From NCBI GenBank assembly GCA_946482335.1, contig CAMLRG010000026.1, positions 1-39,163 on the forward strand: a stretch of DNA of 39,163 bases, written 5' to 3'. Under the pieces are notes generated by a model, which did not search any database, was not told the origin of the DNA, and saw nothing but the letters and a program-made list of their open reading frames with translations. How positions within the stretch are numbered: the stretch's first letter is position 1; every line of letters starts with the position of its first letter. This DNA comes from an uncultured Duganella sp. (GTDB taxonomy: Bacteria; Pseudomonadota; Gammaproteobacteria; Burkholderiales; Burkholderiaceae). Of the stretch, positions 1 to 7,347 are shown piece after piece. Made by a program: the position numbers and the translations under genes.

Positions 1-1104
1 GGCGCCCATGTTCGCAATCGCGGCGGCGGTGTAGTTGTCCGTGAAGAAGGGATCAGCGAACAGCGTGCCCGCTTCGGCCTTGCCGCGCAGGTGCGCCAGG
101 ACCTGCGCACGCTGGCTGTTGTAGCGCTCTTCCGGCACGTGGGCGTATTCGGCGCGGATGCCGTGCGCATAGGCCTGGTATACCTCGGCTTCCTGGCCGA
201 GGATGGCCAGGTCCACCGACAGCATGGTGTCCTTCAGCGGGTGCACGATGGCGCCGCCCTGGAAATGGTCGGTGGCGCGCACCAGGGTCGCCACCTCGTC
301 GGCGCGCGCCGCGTCCGGCTCCAGCCCGCTGCCCAGCCACAGGCGCGCGCTGGCTTCTTCGTTCGAGACGTCGCCGGCGCCGTGGGCATACACGGCGTCG
401 TGGAACCAGAAGGCGGCCTTGACCAGCGCCACGTCGGCGGCCGGGGCGCCCGTGTTGGCGGCCCAGGCGCGGATCTCGGCCAGGCCGTGCACCAGGTGGT
501 CCAGGTTGTGATAATGGCGCTCGGCGCCGCCGTAGGCCGCATCGCCGGTCAGGCGCTCGAACCAGTCTGCCGAGTGCGGGCGTTCGCGCCACAGGCTGTC
601 CCACTCCTTGCGCAGCCAGGCCAGGATCCAGGCCTGGTAGGCCGGCGCGGGGACGAATTTCTTCATGGTCCAGTTCCAGCCCACGGGCCCTTCCAGCGCC
701 TTGACGAAGCTGGAGCTGACCGAACCGAGGTCGCGCGGCGGCATCACGAACAGCGTCTTGGAGCCGCCGATCACCTCCACATTGGTTTGCTGGATCAAAT
801 TCTCGTAATCGAAATCGGCCGTGCTGCGGATGCCGCGGATCAGGTAATCGACCCCGTTGCGCTTGGCCACGCGCGCCGTGTATTCACTCTTCACGATCTG
901 CACGGAGACATTGTCCCAGCCGCGCTCGGCACAGCTTTCCAGCACGATGGCCTTGCGCTCCTCGGCGGAAAACTTGGGCGCCTTGGTGGAATTCTCGGAC
1001 AGGAAGACCACCACTTCCTCGGCGATGGAACGCGCTTCGCCAATGACCCACATATGGCCGTTGGTGATGGGGTCCAGCGTCCCCGAGAAACCGATCTTCT
1101 GCAT
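1..1104 (-). CDS. CoaD-like nucleotidyltransferase fused to HD-domain phosphohydrolase (3' end outside window)
   Basis: The reading frame is open from an ATG at 1104 to the window edge, giving about 368 residues with no stop. Residues 1-150 look like phosphopantetheine adenylyltransferase: GTLDPITNGH near residue 8 contains the TxxH nucleotide-binding motif, LIRGIRSTADFDYE (about 88-101) matches the CoaD (V/I)RGLR..DFxYE motif, and LGSVSSSFVK (about 126-135) matches the ISSTxVR motif. Residues from about 160 onward carry HD-superfamily signatures of the COG4339 type: RHYHNLDHL, FHDAVY, then SNEEASA. CoaD proper is about 160 residues, so this is a two-domain fusion. GGAG lies 6 bases before the ATG. 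The gene starts 29 bases after the sensor kinase stop on the same strand and is probably its operon partner. The N-terminal domain keeps the CoaD motifs, but the true substrate could be another nucleotide or phosphate ester. Confidence 0.82.
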   Translation of the reverse strand, partial: MQKIGFSGTLDPITNGHMWVIGEARSIAEEVVVFLSENSTKAPKFSAEERKAIVLESCAERGWDNVSVQIVKSEYTARVAKRNGVDYLIRGIRSTADFDYENLIQQTNVEVIGGSKTLFVMPPRDLGSVSSSFVKALEGPVGWNWTMKKFVPAPAYQAWILAWLRKEWDSLWRERPHSADWFERLTGDAAYGGAERHYHNLDHLVHGLAEIRAWAANTGAPAADVALVKAAFWFHDAVYAHGAGDVSNEEASARLWLGSGLEPDAARADEVATLVRATDHFQGGAIVHPLKDTMLSVDLAILGQEAEVYQAYAHGIRAEYAHVPEERYNSQRAQVLAHLRGKAEAGTLFADPFFTDNYTAAAIANMGA

Positions 1105-1133
1105 GCCCAGCTCCGGATGTCGAAAACGACATT

Positions 1134-2477
1134 CTAGCGCGGGGCAAACTCCACCGTCACTTTCAGGCCGCCCAGGCGCCCGGACGCGTCCAGCGCCAGC
1201 CTGGCGCCATGGCGTTCGGCGATGGCGCGGATGATGGCCAGCCCCAGCCCGCTGCCCTGGGCTTCGCTGCCGGGCACGCGGTAAAAGCGGTTGAACACGC
1301 GCTCGCGTTCTTCCGGCGGGATGCCGGGGCCGCTGTCTTCCACCACCAGCCGCGCCCCGGCCTGCGCGCCCGGGGCGGGCGCCAGCACCGACACGTCCAC
1401 CGTACCGCCGGCCGGCGTGTACTTGACGGCATTGTCGACCAGGTTGCGCAGCAGGATCAGCAAGGCGTCGCCCTGCCCCTGCACCGTGGCTTCGTCGGCT
1501 TGCTCCAGCCCCAGGTCGATGTCGCGCGCCTGCGCGGCGCCGGCCATGTCGCCCACGCTGCGCTTGGCCAGCTCGGTCAGGTTGACCGGTTCGAGGCGGG
1601 CATCGGCCGCTTCGGTGCGGGCCAGCACCAGCAATTGCTCGACCAGGCGCGACGCCCGCTCGACGCCGGCCGACAGGCGCCCGATCGCCACGTCGCGCGC
1701 CTCGTTGCAGTCGGCGCGCGCCAGGCTGAGGATTTGCAGCTTGAGCGCGGCCAGCGGGGTGCGCAGCTCGTGCGCCGCGTCGGCCACGAAGTTCTGCTGC
1801 GCTTCGAAGGCGCTTCCGACGCGCTTGAACAGCAGGTTCAATTCCTGCACCAGCGGCCGCACTTCGTCCGGCAAATCGGCGTCGGACACTTCGGACAGGT
1901 CGTCGGCCTTGCGCGAGGCCAGCTGCCGCTGCACCCGCGCCACCGGTGCCAGCGAACCGGATACCACCCACCACACCACCAGCATCAGCACCGGCGCCAT
2001 CAGCGCAATGGGGCCGACGGTGCGCAGCGCCAGCGTGCCGGCCATGCGCTTGCGCACCGACAGGTCCTGCGCAATCTGGATGGTCTGGGTCGCGGTCTGC
2101 GCCGAGAACACGCGGTACGTGGTGCCGTTGGCGCGCACGTTGGAAAAGCCCAGCACGGCGCGCTGCGGCAGTTCGGCACGCGACAGCGAGCGGAACACCT
2201 GGATGCCGTCCGGCGTCCATACCTGCACCACCATCTCGTCGTTGCCGGGGTCATTGGGGTCGGTATTGCCGGTGGCGGCCATCGGCGCGTTGGAGCGCAG
2301 CGACATCGCCATCTGCTGCATGTGGTAGTCGAAGATCTGGTCGGCGTCGTTCAGGGCCGAACTGTAGGCGATCATGGCCTGCGCCACGGCAGCCATGGTG
2401 ATCGCCGCCAGCAGGAACCATAGCAGGCGCCCACGCAGCGAGTGCGTGACGTTGACCTTCGGGACCGCCATCATCAT
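1134..2477 (-). CDS. Two-component sensor histidine kinase (QseC/PmrB/TctE type)
   Basis: This 447-residue inner-membrane kinase has a membrane segment at about 18-38, a periplasmic sensor loop, a second membrane segment at about 153-175, a HAMP-like linker, a dimerisation/phosphoacceptor motif AAHELRTPL (His about 236), an N-box NLVDNAVKY (about 345-353), a G1 box DSGPGIP and a G2 box GSGLGLAI. The ATG overlaps the stop of the upstream response regulator (ATGA), so the two are translationally coupled partners. The small periplasmic loop resembles QseC/PmrB-type kinases, but the signal sensed cannot be read from sequence. With htrA upstream, envelope stress or a cell-surface signal is a reasonable inference. 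Confidence 0.95.
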   Translation of the reverse strand: MMMAVPKVNVTHSLRGRLLWFLLAAITMAAVAQAMIAYSSALNDADQIFDYHMQQMAMSLRSNAPMAATGNTDPNDPGNDEMVVQVWTPDGIQVFRSLSRAELPQRAVLGFSNVRANGTTYRVFSAQTATQTIQIAQDLSVRKRMAGTLALRTVGPIALMAPVLMLVVWWVVSGSLAPVARVQRQLASRKADDLSEVSDADLPDEVRPLVQELNLLFKRVGSAFEAQQNFVADAAHELRTPLAALKLQILSLARADCNEARDVAIGRLSAGVERASRLVEQLLVLARTEAADARLEPVNLTELAKRSVGDMAGAAQARDIDLGLEQADEATVQGQGDALLILLRNLVDNAVKYTPAGGTVDVSVLAPAPGAQAGARLVVEDSGPGIPPEERERVFNRFYRVPGSEAQGSGLGLAIIRAIAERHGARLALDASGRLGGLKVTVEFAPR

Positions 2478-3133
2478 GCCTTGGGCACCATGTAGCCGAG
2501 GCCGCGCACGTTCTGGATCAGGTCCGACCCGAGCTTCTTGCGCAAGCCGTGGATATACACTTCGACCGCGTTGGAATTGACTTCATCCTTCCAGCTGTAC
2601 AGCTTTTCCTCCAGCTGGGCGCGCGACAGCACGATGCCGGGGCGCGCGATCAGGGCTTCCAGCACGGCCCACTCGCGGGCCGACAGGCTGACCGGCTGGC
2701 CGTTGGCGATCACTTCGCGTGTTTGCGGATTGATCGAGACGCCCTTGTGCTCGAACACCGGTTCGGCGCGGCCGGCGGCGCGGCGCAGCAAGGCGCGGAT
2801 GCGTGCCAGCAGCTCGTCCAGGTCGTACGGTTTGAGCACGTAATCGTCGGCCCCGGCATCGAGTCCGGCAATGCGCTGTGCGACCGCGTCGCGCGCGGTG
2901 GCCACCAGCACCGGGGTCAATTCCTTGCGCGCACGCATGGAGCGCAACACTTCCAGCCCATCCTTCTTGGGCAGGCCCAGGTCCAGCAGCACCAGGTCGT
3001 ACGTCTGGGTTTGCAGGGCCGTATCGGCCATGGCGCCATCCTTGACCCAGTCGACCGCGTAGTGCTCGGCCCGCAGCAGGTCGAGCACCACCTCGCCGAT
3101 CATCGTGTCGTCTTCTACCAGCAGGAGGCGCAT
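2474..3133 (-). CDS. OmpR/QseB-family response regulator
   Basis: This 219-residue DNA-binding regulator has an N-terminal receiver (acidic pair EDD at 7-9, phosphoacceptor Asp51 in LLDLGLP, conserved Lys in VLKPYDLDEL) and a C-terminal OmpR/PhoB winged helix ending in the typical NAVEVYIHGLRKKLG and VRGLGYM motifs. AAGGA stands a few bases upstream of the ATG. It starts 18 bases after the htrA stop and overlaps the kinase start by four bases, so htrA-regulator-kinase is probably one transcript. A direct repeat with 11-base periodicity ahead of htrA (4693-4709) is a candidate autoregulatory site. Confidence 0.95.
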   Translation of the reverse strand: MRLLLVEDDTMIGEVVLDLLRAEHYAVDWVKDGAMADTALQTQTYDLVLLDLGLPKKDGLEVLRSMRARKELTPVLVATARDAVAQRIAGLDAGADDYVLKPYDLDELLARIRALLRRAAGRAEPVFEHKGVSINPQTREVIANGQPVSLSAREWAVLEALIARPGIVLSRAQLEEKLYSWKDEVNSNAVEVYIHGLRKKLGSDLIQNVRGLGYMVPKA

Positions 3134-3151
3134 TCCATTCCTTTCTTGTTA

Positions 3152-4639
3152 TTAACCGAGGCGCACCGGGATAAAGATGCGGTCCTCGCCGCGCTGGATC
3201 AGCAGCGCGACGGATTTGGTCGATTTTGCCACGAGATCGCGCACCTCGCCCACCGAATTGACCGGGCGCCCGTTCACGGACAACAGCACGTCGCCCGGCT
3301 GCACCCCGGCGCTGGCGGCCGCCCCGCCGGCATCCTCGATCAGCAAGCCCGTGGCCAGGCCCGATTCACGGCGTTCCAGCGGATCCAGCTGGCGCAGCGC
3401 CAGGCCGAGGCGCAGCCGGGCGGCGGCCTCGTCGTTCTGCACGGCCGCCACATTGCGCTCGGCGGCATTGCCCAGCTTGCCTTCCAGCGTGACGGACTTG
3501 CCCTGGCGCCAGACTTCCAGCGTGACCTTATCGCCCGGCAAGGCCTGGCCCACCATGGCCGGCAGGTCGCCGGAAGCGACGATCTTCTGGCCATTCATCT
3601 TGCGGATCACGTCGCCCGCCTTGAGGCCGATCCTGTCGGCCGGACCGCCGCGCTCGACATTCGATACCAGCGCGCCCTCCGGCGATTCCAGGTTGAAGGA
3701 ATCGGCGAAGCCCTGGTTCACTTCCTGCACCATCACGCCCAGGCGTGCGTGCACCACCTTGCCGGTCGACACCACCTGGTCGCGGATGCGGGTCGCCACG
3801 TCGATCGGGATCGAGAACGACAAGCCCTGGTAGCCGCCGCTCTGGCTGTAGATCTGCGAGTTGATGCCGATCACTTCGCCCTTGGTGTTGAACAGCGGGC
3901 CGCCCGAGTTGCCGGGGTTGATCGCCACGTCGGTCTGGATGAACGGCACGTTCGAATCGTCCGGCAGCGAGCGGCCCTTGGCGCTCACCACGCCGGCCGT
4001 CACGGTGTTCTCCAGGCCGAACGGCGAGCCGATGGCCAGCACCCATTCGCCGACTTTCACGTCGCCGGAGCGGCCCAGCGGCACCACCGGCAGGTTCTTG
4101 GCATCGATCTTCAGCACCGCCACGTCGGTCTTGGGGTCGGAACCCAGCACCTTGGCGCGGAATTCGCGGCGGTCGGTCAGCTTGACCGTGACTTCGCTGG
4201 CGTCGCGCACCACGTGGGCATTGGTCAGGATGATGCCGTCGGCGCTGACGATGAAGCCGGAACCGACGCCGTGCGACGGCGCGGGGGCGCCGCCGCGGCC
4301 GCGCGGTACCGGCACCTGGAAGCGGCGGAAGAATTCATAGAACGGATCGTTTTCCGCCTCGTCGTCGCCGCCGCGGAATTGCGCCTTGGTGGTGCCGGTG
4401 GTGCTGATGTTCACCACGGCCGGACCATTGCGCGAGGCGATCACGCTGAAGTCCGGCAGGGAAATCATCGGCGCCGGCACCGGCGCCGGCGCGCCCTGGG
4501 CGGCATTGGCCGGGGCAGTGGCGGTGGCGACGGGACGCGGCGATGCAAAGGCCTGGCTCTGCTGGACAGCGATGGCTGCACCGGCACCGATCACACCGGC
4601 AGTGGCCAGGGCCAGGAACATGGTGGTGGCGTTGCGCAT
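3152..4639 (-). CDS. degP: Do-family periplasmic serine endoprotease (HtrA/DegP/MucD)
   Basis: This is a periplasmic chaperone-protease that degrades misfolded envelope proteins. After a signal peptide and a Pro/Ala-rich linker comes a trypsin-like domain with the catalytic triad His142 (LTNAHVV), Asp172 (TDVAVLK) and Ser245 (NPGNSGGPLF), numbered from the chosen start, followed by two PDZ domains; the second contains GVQPGDVLLSVNG. The frame extends ten codons further upstream, but AGGAG seven bases before the ATG at 4639 and the start of a good signal peptide favour 4639 (495 residues). It is the first gene of a likely operon with the two-component pair 18 bases downstream. Pairing of a Do protease with a two-component system suggests envelope-stress control; that is inference. 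Confidence 0.93.
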   Translation of the reverse strand: MRNATTMFLALATAGVIGAGAAIAVQQSQAFASPRPVATATAPANAAQGAPAPVPAPMISLPDFSVIASRNGPAVVNISTTGTTKAQFRGGDDEAENDPFYEFFRRFQVPVPRGRGGAPAPSHGVGSGFIVSADGIILTNAHVVRDASEVTVKLTDRREFRAKVLGSDPKTDVAVLKIDAKNLPVVPLGRSGDVKVGEWVLAIGSPFGLENTVTAGVVSAKGRSLPDDSNVPFIQTDVAINPGNSGGPLFNTKGEVIGINSQIYSQSGGYQGLSFSIPIDVATRIRDQVVSTGKVVHARLGVMVQEVNQGFADSFNLESPEGALVSNVERGGPADRIGLKAGDVIRKMNGQKIVASGDLPAMVGQALPGDKVTLEVWRQGKSVTLEGKLGNAAERNVAAVQNDEAAARLRLGLALRQLDPLERRESGLATGLLIEDAGGAAASAGVQPGDVLLSVNGRPVNSVGEVRDLVAKSTKSVALLIQRGEDRIFIPVRLG

Positions 4640-4692
4640 GGTTTGACTCCTGAAGAAGATGACTCTCAACGGCTCAAATATGCGGCAGGAAA

Positions 4693-4709
4693 CTTAGACA
4701 TGTCTTAAT
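4693..4709. promoter_or_regulatory. Candidate OmpR-family (PmrA/QseB-like) box, overlapping a palindrome
   Basis: The plus strand reads CTTAGA-N5-CTTAAT, two hexamers 11 bases apart, which resembles the YTTAAK-N5-YTTAAK site of PmrA/QseB-type regulators. The same bases also contain the perfect palindrome AGACATGTCT (4696-4705). The site lies in the divergent region between htrA and the PEP-CTERM gene, about 85 bases upstream of the predicted sigma-54 start site, so it could serve the two-component system encoded downstream of htrA, or be an enhancer site for a sigma-54 activator. Confidence 0.4.
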
Positions 4710-4759
4710 GCGGCGTCGGACATTTTTACGCGCGTCTCCCGCCAGGGGCGAAAAGCGGC

Positions 4760-4774
4760 TGGCACGAGGTATGC
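4760..4774 (+). promoter_or_regulatory. Sigma-54 (-24/-12) promoter of the PEP-CTERM gene
   Basis: TGGCACG-N4-ATGC matches the RpoN consensus TGGCACG-N4-TTGC with the invariant GG and GC exactly ten bases apart. The predicted start site is near 4785, leaving a leader of about 40 bases before the ATG at 4825. RpoN control, together with PrsK/PrsR, is known for PEP-CTERM genes in floc- and exopolymer-forming betaproteobacteria. Confidence 0.75.
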
Positions 4775-4824
4775 GTGATAGCTGGCGCAGGCTCCTGTCA
4801 ACACATTTTCCCTGGAGAACAGCC

Positions 4825-5637
4825 ATGTATGCCATTTCGAAAACCCTTGCCGCCGGCGCGCTGGCCCTGGCCACGCTCGGCGCCACGGCCGCCCCGATCT
4901 TTTCCGTCAATGAGGGTTCATTCTTCGCGCCGCCGGGAGTGACCGCCTCTTTCAATGCGGACGCCGTCAACGGCTTTTCGTCCAACCGCATCCACCACAT
5001 GGCCGGCGACCCCGCCACGGTCTACCACGGCGCCGGGTATGCCGTCTTCAACGGCTTCTCGCTGGCCAGCGCGCCGGTCCCGGGCAGCGTGACCAAGGTC
5101 AACAACGAATACGGGCTGTACGCGGTATTCACCCAGACGTTCACCTGCAGCGCGGCGCTGTCGCCGGGCATCTCCTGCACCAACACGGCCTTCCATTTCG
5201 AATTGTGGGCCGATCCGGACAACGACAACACGTACTCGCTGGCCACCATCGGTGCCGACCCGACCGTCACCGGTGTCGGAACGCAATACAAACTGGCGAC
5301 CGGCGACCTGACCAGCGGCGTGGGCGGCCTGGATGCGCTGGGCGGCGCCTTCCAGAACCTGAACTTCACGTTCGACCTGTATGACGACCCGCTCGGCCCG
5401 GACGGTTTCGACTTCTTCGTCGACCCGATTCCGTTCTACAGCGCGGCCTTCTCGGCCTTCAACAACACGTCGCAGGGCATCATCTGCGATACGGCGGGCT
5501 GTGTCGGCGCCAGCATCGTCGCCATCAATTCCGAGGCCGGCATCCTCGACTTCAACGGCGTGCCGGAGCCGGGCAGCCTGTCGCTGCTTGGACTGGGCTT
5601 GCTGGGACTGGCGGTACGGCGCAGCAAACAGCGCTGA
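4825..5637 (+). CDS. PEP-CTERM sorting-domain protein, probably PepA-like (flocculation-associated)
   Basis: A 270-residue exported protein. It has a signal peptide (about residues 1-22, ending ATAA), an extracellular Asp/Asn/Phe-rich body, and a C-terminal PEP-CTERM tail: VPEPGSLSLLGLGLLGLAV followed by RRSKQR. Such tails are recognised by exosortase (EpsH/XrtA) and direct proteins to the surface or exopolysaccharide matrix. The body, with YGLYAVFTQTF, ELWADPDNDNTYS and FFVDPIPFY stretches, resembles the flocculation-associated PepA family; that family call is less certain than the PEP-CTERM call. GGAG precedes the ATG. The gene has its own sigma-54-type promoter and a terminator, so it is probably monocistronic. 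No exosortase gene lies in the window. Confidence 0.88.
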   Translation: MYAISKTLAAGALALATLGATAAPIFSVNEGSFFAPPGVTASFNADAVNGFSSNRIHHMAGDPATVYHGAGYAVFNGFSLASAPVPGSVTKVNNEYGLYAVFTQTFTCSAALSPGISCTNTAFHFELWADPDNDNTYSLATIGADPTVTGVGTQYKLATGDLTSGVGGLDALGGAFQNLNFTFDLYDDPLGPDGFDFFVDPIPFYSAAFSAFNNTSQGIICDTAGCVGASIVAINSEAGILDFNGVPEPGSLSLLGLGLLGLAVRRSKQR

Positions 5638-5645
5638 CCGGCCAC

Positions 5646-5676
5646 GGCCCCGTCTGCCAGCGGGGCCATCTTTCTT
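5646..5676 (+). terminator. Rho-independent terminator after the PEP-CTERM gene
   Basis: A seven-base GC stem (GGCCCCG at 5646-5652 pairing with CGGGGCC at 5661-5667) with an 8-base loop is followed by the T-rich ATCTTTCTT. It begins nine bases after the stop codon and separates the gene from the downstream acyltransferase operon. Confidence 0.75.
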
Positions 5677-5740
5677 CAATGCTCTGCTTGCCTGGCAAAA
5701 GTGCGCATGCCAGTATGCCCTTCTGTACGGAGCATATTCG

Positions 5741-6478
5741 ATGAAACGCCCACCAGACGAGACTGCTACGCTCGATGTGCCGGCCCAGGCCACCCTCCAC
5801 GACGACCCCTTGGTGGCGGAAGTACCGGACGTGGTCACGCAAGAGCGCGATTTCGGCATCCGCCTGGTCGATACGCCGCAAGGACGCAACCAGGCCAGCA
5901 TGCTGATCCACCGCATGTATGGCTGGCGCGGCTTTGCCGGCGACCACGCCCTGCAGCAGGACCCGAACCGCGTCACGCTGATGGCCAGCCACCGGGGCCA
6001 GGCGGTCGGCACCTTGAGCGTCGGCCTGGACAGCCCGCAGGGCTTGCTGGCCGACCAGTTGTTCAAGCACGAACTGGACCCCTACCGCGCCAGCGGCGCG
6101 CGCTTATGCGAGATCATCAAGTTTGCTTTCGACATGGCCGGCGCCACCAAAGCCTACCAGGCCGCCCTGTTCCACCTGGCCATCATCACGGCGCGCGACC
6201 TGCACCAGTGCAGCCATATGTTCATCGAAGTCCAGCCGCGCCACAAAGCCTTCTTCGACCATGCGCTGGGTTTCCGGCAGATCGGCGACGTGCAGATGAA
6301 CCCGCGCGTCAATGTGCGCGGCATCCTGATGGGTGTCGAAATATCTTTCATGACCGCGCAGATCCAGCGCTGGGGCGGCAAAGGCCCGCAGCCCGGCGTG
6401 CGCTCGTTTTACCCCCTGTTCTTTTCGCCGCAGGAAGAGCAAGGCATCCTCCAGCGCATGCGCCAGTTGCCGCCATGA
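5741..6478 (+). CDS. N-acyl amino acid synthase (FeeM)-like acyltransferase
   Basis: A 245-residue GNAT-fold protein. The order RLVDTPQGRNQASMLIHRMYG, a TLMASHRGQAVGTLSVGLD strand pair, a CEIIKFAFD segment and LGFRQIGDVQMNPRVNV near the C-terminus is that of FeeM-type N-acyl amino acid synthases, which move a fatty acyl group from acyl-ACP to an amino acid amine. Related proteins also occur as PEP-CTERM/exosortase-associated acyltransferases and autoinducer-synthase-like enzymes. GGAG stands about nine bases before the ATG. The stop overlaps the next gene (ATGA), so it is translationally coupled to the ThiF-like gene. A PEP-CTERM gene lies just upstream but behind a terminator. Acyl donor and acceptor are unknown. 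Confidence 0.8.
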   Translation: MKRPPDETATLDVPAQATLHDDPLVAEVPDVVTQERDFGIRLVDTPQGRNQASMLIHRMYGWRGFAGDHALQQDPNRVTLMASHRGQAVGTLSVGLDSPQGLLADQLFKHELDPYRASGARLCEIIKFAFDMAGATKAYQAALFHLAIITARDLHQCSHMFIEVQPRHKAFFDHALGFRQIGDVQMNPRVNVRGILMGVEISFMTAQIQRWGGKGPQPGVRSFYPLFFSPQEEQGILQRMRQLPP

Positions 6479-7344
6479 TGGCCACGCCCTTCGATTACGC
6501 CCTGGCGTTTTCCCGCAACCTGGGCTGGGTGACGCCCGACGAGCAAGACCGGCTGCGCGGCAAACGGGTGGCCATCGGCGGCATGGGCGGCGTCGGCGCA
6601 TGGTATTTGCTGACGCTGGCCCGGCTCGGCATTGGCCATTTCCATATCGCCGACTTCGACCGCTACGAGTTGCCCAACATGAACCGGCAAGCGGCGGCCG
6701 GCATGTCCACCCTGGGCCAGCCCAAGGTGGAGGCGGCGGCCCGCCTGGCGCTCGACATCAACCCCGAGGCTGCCATCCGCCGCTTTGGCGAGGGCATCAC
6801 GGCGGCCAATGTGGATGCCTTCCTGGCCGGCGTGGACTTGTACCTCGACGGCCTGGACTTTTACGCCTTCGAAGCGCGCCGCCTGGTGTATGGCCGCTGC
6901 GCGGCGCAGCGCATCCCCGCCACCATGGTGGGCCCGCTGGGCATGGGTGCCGCTTGCCTGAACTTCTTGCCGGGAAAAATGGGCTTCGAGGAATACTTCC
7001 AGTGGGGCGAACTGCCGGAAGTGGACAAGGCGGTGCGCTTCCTGGTCGGGCTGGCACCGGCCGCCCTGCACGCGCCCTACCTGGTATGGCCGGCCGGAGT
7101 CGACCTGGCGCAGCGCCGCGGCCCCTCCACCAGCATGGGCTGCCAGCTGTGCGCCGGCATTGCCGGCAGCCAGGCGCTGAAGATCCTGCTGGCGCGCGGC
7201 AAGGTGCTGGCGGCCCCGCATGGTTTCCAGTACGACGCTTACCGCGACAAGCTGGTCATCACCTGGCGTCCCTGGGGCAACCGCCATCCGCTGCAGCGGC
7301 TGGCGATGCTGCTGGCCAAGCGCCGCTTTGCGCCGTCGGCTTGA
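6475..7344 (+). CDS. ThiF/MoeB/HesA-family E1-like adenylyltransferase
   Basis: A 289-residue E1-like enzyme. The Rossmann nucleotide-binding loop is VAIGGMGGVGAWYL (about 32-45), followed by the conserved acidic/Asn/Arg set IADFDRYELPNMNRQ (58-72). One Cys pair, CQLC (223-226), lies just before an AGIAGSQALKILL helix, as in MoeB/ThiF, but the second CxxC of a structural zinc site is not apparent. Family members adenylate a carboxyl terminus or small carboxylate and sometimes transfer sulfur. No ubiquitin-like, ThiS- or MoaD-like partner is encoded nearby. The gene overlaps the acyltransferase by four bases and is followed three bases later by a nitroreductase. The same ThiF plus nitroreductase combination exists as a single fused protein in the mycobacterial Rv1355c family. 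Confidence 0.85.
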   Translation: MMATPFDYALAFSRNLGWVTPDEQDRLRGKRVAIGGMGGVGAWYLLTLARLGIGHFHIADFDRYELPNMNRQAAAGMSTLGQPKVEAAARLALDINPEAAIRRFGEGITAANVDAFLAGVDLYLDGLDFYAFEARRLVYGRCAAQRIPATMVGPLGMGAACLNFLPGKMGFEEYFQWGELPEVDKAVRFLVGLAPAALHAPYLVWPAGVDLAQRRGPSTSMGCQLCAGIAGSQALKILLARGKVLAAPHGFQYDAYRDKLVITWRPWGNRHPLQRLAMLLAKRRFAPSA

Positions 7345-7347
7345 ACG

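Noticed and set aside
2549..4708. A 719-codon plus-strand open frame
   Set aside because: Antisense to the response regulator and htrA; His/Arg/Gln-rich shadow translation.
5690..5715. A second sigma-54-like promoter (TGGCAAAAGTGCGC) before the acyltransferase gene
   Set aside because: The GG and GC are nine, not ten, bases apart, and sigma-54 promoters are strict about this spacing.
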